Source: an uncultured Hungatella sp.
GTDB taxonomy: Bacteria; Bacillota; Clostridia; Lachnospirales; Lachnospiraceae
Direction: 5' to 3'
Assembly: GCA_959018155.1 (NCBI GenBank)
Contig: CAUEKH010000014.1
Span: 1 to 17,878, forward strand
Length of the DNA: 17,878 bases
Positions within the stretch are counted from its first letter, which is position 1, and each line of letters starts with the position of its first letter. Shown in pieces: positions 13,815 through 17,878 of this stretch. Below the pieces are notes generated by a model. It saw only the letters and a list, made by a program, of their open reading frames with translations. It was not told the DNA's origin and did not search any database. Position numbers and translations under genes: made by a program.

Positions 13815-15460
13815 AGTTCGAGGAGAAGCTGAAAGAATATAAAGACTGGGATTTGTGGAAAGAATACTGTGGATTTCTGGAATTGACAACAGAAGAATTT
13901 ATGGCAATCCAGAACCGGCTGATGCTGGAACAGCTGAGAATCTGGGAAAAGAGCGGGATCGGAAAACGTCTTCTGAAAGGAAAGCAGCCGAAGACGATAG
14001 AAGAGTTCAGAAAGGTGATGCCTTTGACCTCCTATGAGGATTATGCCGATGTCCTTTCTCTCAAGGATAAGACCATGCTGCCCGATGACCCGGTCATCTG
14101 GATTCAGACTACGTGGGAGGGCGGACGCCATACGATCAAGCTGGCGCCGTATACCAGAGGTATGCTGGAGACGTATCAGAATAATATGCTGGGGTGTCTC
14201 ATGCTGTCCACCAGCGACGGGCGGGGAAATTTTGACGTGAGCCCCAAAGATACGATTCTGTATGCGCTGGCGCCGCTTCCATACGCCACAGGAATTTTTC
14301 CGATGCTTCTCAACGATGCTATCAGCATCGAGTTCCTTCCGCCGGTGAAGGAGGCGCAGAAGCTTTCTTTCAGCGAGCGGAATAAAAAAGGATTTAAGAT
14401 GGGGCTTAAGAAGGGGATTGATTTCTTCTTCGGTGTGGGGAGTGTCACGTATTACGTCAGTTTAAGCATCGCTTCCCTCGGTTCCGGCCATAAGGGCGGG
14501 AAAAAGAGCGGTGACGAGAAGGGGACGGGCATGTCTGTCAGCCCGTTTATGCTGGCGCGTTTTCTGAGGGCAAAGAAGCGGTGTCAGAAGGAAGGCAGGG
14601 AACTGCTTCCGAAAGATATTTTCCGGTTGAAGGGGTTCATGTGCGCGGGGACGGATAACCGCCTCTACCGGGATGATTTGGAAAAAATGTGGGGAATCCG
14701 CCCCATGGAAATCTTTGCGGGGACGGAACCGACGTGTATCGGTACGGAGATCTGGAGCCGGGACGGGATGTATTTCTTCCCGGACGCCTGCTTTTATGAA
14801 TTTATACCGGAAAAAGAGATGGAGCGGAGCTTGTCGGACCCGTCTTATCAGCCGAGAACGTGCCTGATGAATGAGGTGGAGGAAGGCGAGAAGTATGAGC
14901 TTGTGATCTCCGTGTTCAAGGGCGGTGTGTTTATGCGCTACCGCGTGGGCGATGTGTACCGCTGTCTGGCTCTGGAAAGCGATCGGGACAACGTCCGTTT
15001 TCCGCGTTTTGAGTACATAGACAGAATTCCCACGGTCATTGATATTGCAGGCTTTACGCGGATTACGGAGAACTCGGTGGAACGGGTTATCACCCTCTCC
15101 GGCCTTGCGGTGGAGGACTGGGTGGCGGCCAAGGAAGTGACGGAGAATAAGCGGCCATTTCTTCACATGTATGTGGAAATGAAGCCGGAGTGCCTGTTCT
15201 CCTCCGCTGTGACCGTTTCTATTCTGAAGGAACACATGGGCGTCTATTTTAAATACGTGGATGAGGATTACAAGGATTTAAAGAAGATTCTCGGAATTGA
15301 TCCGCTGGAAATCACCATACTCCGGTGCGGGACATTTCAGACGTATTACGAGACGGGGCGGGAGAAGATGCGGCGGATTAATCCGACCCAGTATGAGCTT
15401 GGCGAACTGTTAAAAAGCCAGGAGCGCGTTTCCGATAAGGGAAGGAGGTATAAAGTATAA
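13811..15460 (+). CDS. GH3-family acyl-adenylating (acid-amido synthetase-like) protein
   Basis: This 549-aa protein resembles GH3 auxin-responsive proteins. In plants these activate a carboxylic acid with ATP and join it to an amino acid. Visible motifs are IFAGTEPTCIG (301-311, the ATP motif near the adenine), FMRYRVGDVYRC (375-386) and the following FPRFEYIDRIPTVIDIAGFTRITEN segment. The first ATP loop, usually SSGTTxGxxK, is diverged here to QTTWEGGRHTIK (99-110). A GK-rich insert (GSGHKGGKKSGDEKGTG, 224-240) interrupts the middle. The ATG at 13811 has GGAGG 10 bp upstream and the ATGA overlap with the methyltransferase; the in-frame ATG at 13772 would lie deep inside that gene. It is probably cytoplasmic, and the substrate is unknown. 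Its stop overlaps the next ATG by one base. Confidence 0.87.
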   Translation: MKFEEKLKEYKDWDLWKEYCGFLELTTEEFMAIQNRLMLEQLRIWEKSGIGKRLLKGKQPKTIEEFRKVMPLTSYEDYADVLSLKDKTMLPDDPVIWIQTTWEGGRHTIKLAPYTRGMLETYQNNMLGCLMLSTSDGRGNFDVSPKDTILYALAPLPYATGIFPMLLNDAISIEFLPPVKEAQKLSFSERNKKGFKMGLKKGIDFFFGVGSVTYYVSLSIASLGSGHKGGKKSGDEKGTGMSVSPFMLARFLRAKKRCQKEGRELLPKDIFRLKGFMCAGTDNRLYRDDLEKMWGIRPMEIFAGTEPTCIGTEIWSRDGMYFFPDACFYEFIPEKEMERSLSDPSYQPRTCLMNEVEEGEKYELVISVFKGGVFMRYRVGDVYRCLALESDRDNVRFPRFEYIDRIPTVIDIAGFTRITENSVERVITLSGLAVEDWVAAKEVTENKRPFLHMYVEMKPECLFSSAVTVSILKEHMGVYFKYVDEDYKDLKKILGIDPLEITILRCGTFQTYYETGREKMRRINPTQYELGELLKSQERVSDKGRRYKV

Positions 15461-17878
15461 TGTATAATTATTCTTTTATCTCTATCATAGCCCTGTTCTG
15501 TTATATGCTTCTGTTTGTCGCGTTTATGGCGGCTCACAAGAATAAGATTATTAACTCGTTTCTCATGGTGCTGGCCGGCTTTGTGCTCTGGACGGGCGGC
15601 TCTCTTGCCATGAGAATGGAACTGTGGCCGGGGGTCGCGTTCTGGTTCCATTTGTCGATAGTGGGACTCAGCTTCCTGCCGTTTACATTTTTTAATTTTA
15701 TCCACTCCATGGCAGATTCTGACGATTATACGCTGTGGTGGGTCTGGTTAATTATGGCGGCCGTCAACAATATCCTGAATATCAGGTTTGGACTCTATAT
15801 TCCGTGCCCGGAGGTGATACGGCTTTCCAGCGGCGCGGCGGGGTTCGTCTACCATATTGGCTGGCCGGTTATTATCCTGTTTATAGCGAATTCCTGTCCT
15901 GTCGTCCACATGATTTATCTGGTGAAGAAGACGTACCGGAAGAATACGCTGGAGCGCAATCAGCTGAAGCCGATTTTTATCGGAATCATCATTCTGTTTA
16001 TCGGCCATGCGGGGACGTTAGTGCCTGCTTTTAAGGGATTTCCGACGGACGTGCTCTCGGGAGTCATCAACGCCGGATTTATGTTTTACGCACTGTACAA
16101 GAAGCATCTATTCCGATTGACGCTTCTGGTGTCGAGAGGGGTGGTTTATGGCGCCAGCACTCTGCTGGTTGCGCTTCTCTTTGCCAACTGTATTAACCCG
16201 CTGGAAGAATTTATCCAGCTGAAAATGCCGGCCTTCACCGAGAACAGTCTTCTGATTGTGGCAGTCTGTTTTACGCTGGTAACATTTTTCGTTTCGTCTG
16301 TGGTGAAGACGTTCATCGACATTTTATTTGCCAAGGGGGAAATGATTCAGACGGAGAATTTAAAGAAGTTCAGCACGGCGGTATCCAAGAGCCTGAATGT
16401 GGAGAATATTGTGGAGGAAATCTCCGCGGTGATCCAGGAGACGCTGGACGTGGGCGCCATTTACGTCTGTCTTGCGGACCAGTCGGGAGAAAGCTACGAG
16501 ACGGTCCATCAGACCAGCCCGGTCAGCGGGATCCGGTTCTCAATCCGCTGGGATAATCCGGCGGCGGAGTGGATGCGTCAGAACAGAAAATGTATGCTGG
16601 TGAGTGAGTTTAAGCGGACGGTGCTTTTCAAATCCATGTGGGAGGAGGAGAAGCGGCTGATACGCGATCTGGGGGTTCAGTGCCTGCTTCCGTTGCTGGA
16701 TGATGAGGGGCTTGCGGGGATTGTCCTTTTGACCCAGCGGAAAAGAGGGAAAGCCTACGGATACGACGATTTGAGTTTCCTGGAATCCGTCAGTTCGGTG
16801 GCGTCCATAGCGGTCCGCAATTCACGGCTGTATGAGAAGGCGTGCACGGAGGCGAGGGCGGATGAACTGACCGGACTTTTGAACCGGAGGTATTTCTCGG
16901 AAGTGCTGAATCAGATTTTCGAGAAGAATCCGGACAGGGAGCTGGCTCTGATTATCATTAACATGGATGATTTTAAGCTGTATAATCAGCTTTACGGCCT
17001 GAAGGAAGGCGATATGGCCCTGTTTCATGTGGCAAAGATTATCAGTGCCACAATCGGCGAACTGGGGTACGTCTGCCGGTACAGCGGAAAGGAATTTGCG
17101 GTCGCCCTTCCGGGAGTCGATGTGCTTGCGGCCAAAAATATCGCGGAGTCCATCCGGCTGCAGATTCTCAACATGAACAAGAGAGCCACGGACTATGCGC
17201 TGAAGGTGCTGACAGTCAGCTGTGGAATCTGTGCCATTCCATACGCGGCCAGCAATATTAAGCAGCTTGTGGAGAATGCCGATATGGCGGTCTATTCGGT
17301 GAAGCGAAAAGGGAAAAACGGTGTCATGGTTTACGATATCGGTTCTCATATTGAGGAGAAGAGCCAGGGCAGCAAGCCGATCGCCAGTGAGGAAATCTAT
17401 TCTTCCTACAGTTCTACCATCTATGCGCTGACTGCGGCCATAGACGCGAAAGACCACTATACCTTCAGCCACTCCCGCAATGTAGCGGATTACGCGGGCC
17501 TCCTGGCGCAGGAGTACGGGATGAGTGAGGATTTCGTGGAACTGGTGAAAGAGGCGGGACTTCTCCACGATATCGGTAAGATTGGGATTCCGGAACATAT
17601 TCTGAATAAGCCAGGAAAGCTGGAGCCGGAGGAATATGAGATTATGAAGGGGCATGTGGAGGCGTCGATCGGAATTATCAGAAATCTGCCGTCTCTGGAT
17701 TACGTAATCCCTGCGGTGATCGGCCATCATGAGCGGTATGACGGAAGAGGCTATCCGAGAGGGATTGAGGGGGAGGACATTCCGCTTTCTGCCAGGATCC
17801 TGTGCATTGCGGATTCTTTTGACGCGATGATTTCGAAACGATCCTATAAGGAGGCGTGCCCGCTGGATTTTGCATTAA
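15460..17878 (+). CDS. 7TM-GAF-GGDEF-HD-GYP signalling protein (3' end beyond window)
   Basis: This frame is open from the ATG at 15460 to the window end, at least 806 residues. Residues about 4-285 hold eight or nine membrane helices, as in 7TM-type sensor domains. Residues about 311-460 resemble a GAF domain. From about 465 comes a GGDEF domain (ADELTGLLNRRYF), whose active-site loop is SGKEF (542-546) instead of GG(D/E)EF, so diguanylate cyclase activity is doubtful. From about 640 comes an HD-GYP domain with intact HDIGKIGIP (H703, D704), HHERYDGRGYP (756-766) and the start of the next helix. HD-GYP domains hydrolyse c-di-GMP. The start codon overlaps the GH3 stop (TAATG), and AGGAGG lies 11 bp upstream, so it is coupled to the GH3 gene. 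A minus-strand frame at 16822-17730 is its shadow. Confidence 0.92.
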   Translation, partial: MYNYSFISIIALFCYMLLFVAFMAAHKNKIINSFLMVLAGFVLWTGGSLAMRMELWPGVAFWFHLSIVGLSFLPFTFFNFIHSMADSDDYTLWWVWLIMAAVNNILNIRFGLYIPCPEVIRLSSGAAGFVYHIGWPVIILFIANSCPVVHMIYLVKKTYRKNTLERNQLKPIFIGIIILFIGHAGTLVPAFKGFPTDVLSGVINAGFMFYALYKKHLFRLTLLVSRGVVYGASTLLVALLFANCINPLEEFIQLKMPAFTENSLLIVAVCFTLVTFFVSSVVKTFIDILFAKGEMIQTENLKKFSTAVSKSLNVENIVEEISAVIQETLDVGAIYVCLADQSGESYETVHQTSPVSGIRFSIRWDNPAAEWMRQNRKCMLVSEFKRTVLFKSMWEEEKRLIRDLGVQCLLPLLDDEGLAGIVLLTQRKRGKAYGYDDLSFLESVSSVASIAVRNSRLYEKACTEARADELTGLLNRRYFSEVLNQIFEKNPDRELALIIINMDDFKLYNQLYGLKEGDMALFHVAKIISATIGELGYVCRYSGKEFAVALPGVDVLAAKNIAESIRLQILNMNKRATDYALKVLTVSCGICAIPYAASNIKQLVENADMAVYSVKRKGKNGVMVYDIGSHIEEKSQGSKPIASEEIYSSYSSTIYALTAAIDAKDHYTFSHSRNVADYAGLLAQEYGMSEDFVELVKEAGLLHDIGKIGIPEHILNKPGKLEPEEYEIMKGHVEASIGIIRNLPSLDYVIPAVIGHHERYDGRGYPRGIEGEDIPLSARILCIADSFDAMISKRSYKEACPLDFAL

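Noticed and set aside
14462..15235. Minus-strand open frame of 257 codons inside the GH3 gene
   Set aside because: It is the shadow of a conserved + strand GH3 sequence, His/Arg-rich and without motifs.
16822..17730. Minus-strand open frame of 302 codons
   Set aside because: It mirrors the GGDEF/HD-GYP part of the + strand gene at 15460, whose motifs are intact; the minus-strand translation has no recognisable domain.

Overview
The window reads as low-to-mid GC Firmicute DNA, most likely a gut Lachnospiraceae (Clostridium cluster XIVa) genome. The basis is strong AGGAGG-type ribosome binding sites, all genes on the + strand in tight operons, a NiaR-type repressor, DegV and GH3 proteins, and a PTS-based ascorbate-type operon. 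This placement is by family resemblance only; no database search was possible.

Layout. (1) 1-473: the 3' end of a DMT/EamA permease. (2) 482-783: a nested palindrome with two 110-bp inverted arms enclosing two further hairpins; no gene. (3) 964-1986: a ferredoxin-fused aldo/keto reductase, followed by an intrinsic terminator. (4) 2311-9963: a nine-gene ula (L-ascorbate-type) operon in the order lactonase ulaG, PTS IIA ulaC, IIC ulaA, IIB ulaB, DeoR-type regulator, ulaE, an unassigned 349-aa propeller-like protein, ulaF and a HAD phosphatase. It is preceded by a cluster of TTCATA-type operator repeats and closed by a strong terminator. (5) 10148-12110: a secreted L,D-transpeptidase and a NiaR-type repressor. 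(6) 12309-17878: a consensus-like promoter drives degV, an ICMT/PEMT-like membrane methyltransferase, a GH3-family acyl-adenylating protein and a 7TM-GAF-GGDEF-HD-GYP signalling protein that runs off the window end. The last three genes are spaced or overlapped as a translationally coupled set.

How the genes work together. In the ula operon the PTS would import and phosphorylate L-ascorbate (or a close relative), UlaG would open the lactone, and UlaE and UlaF would carry L-xylulose-5-P through L-ribulose-5-P to D-xylulose-5-P. The decarboxylase UlaD, needed between UlaG and UlaE, is not in the window. A protein of unknown function sits between ulaE and ulaF instead. The degV-to-HD-GYP operon combines a fatty-acid-binding protein, a membrane methyltransferase, an acyl-adenylating/amide-forming enzyme and a c-di-GMP-type signalling protein. 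It looks like an undescribed acyl- or lipid-linked modification and signalling module, and it is the most interesting part of the window together with the 349-aa protein and the nested palindrome.
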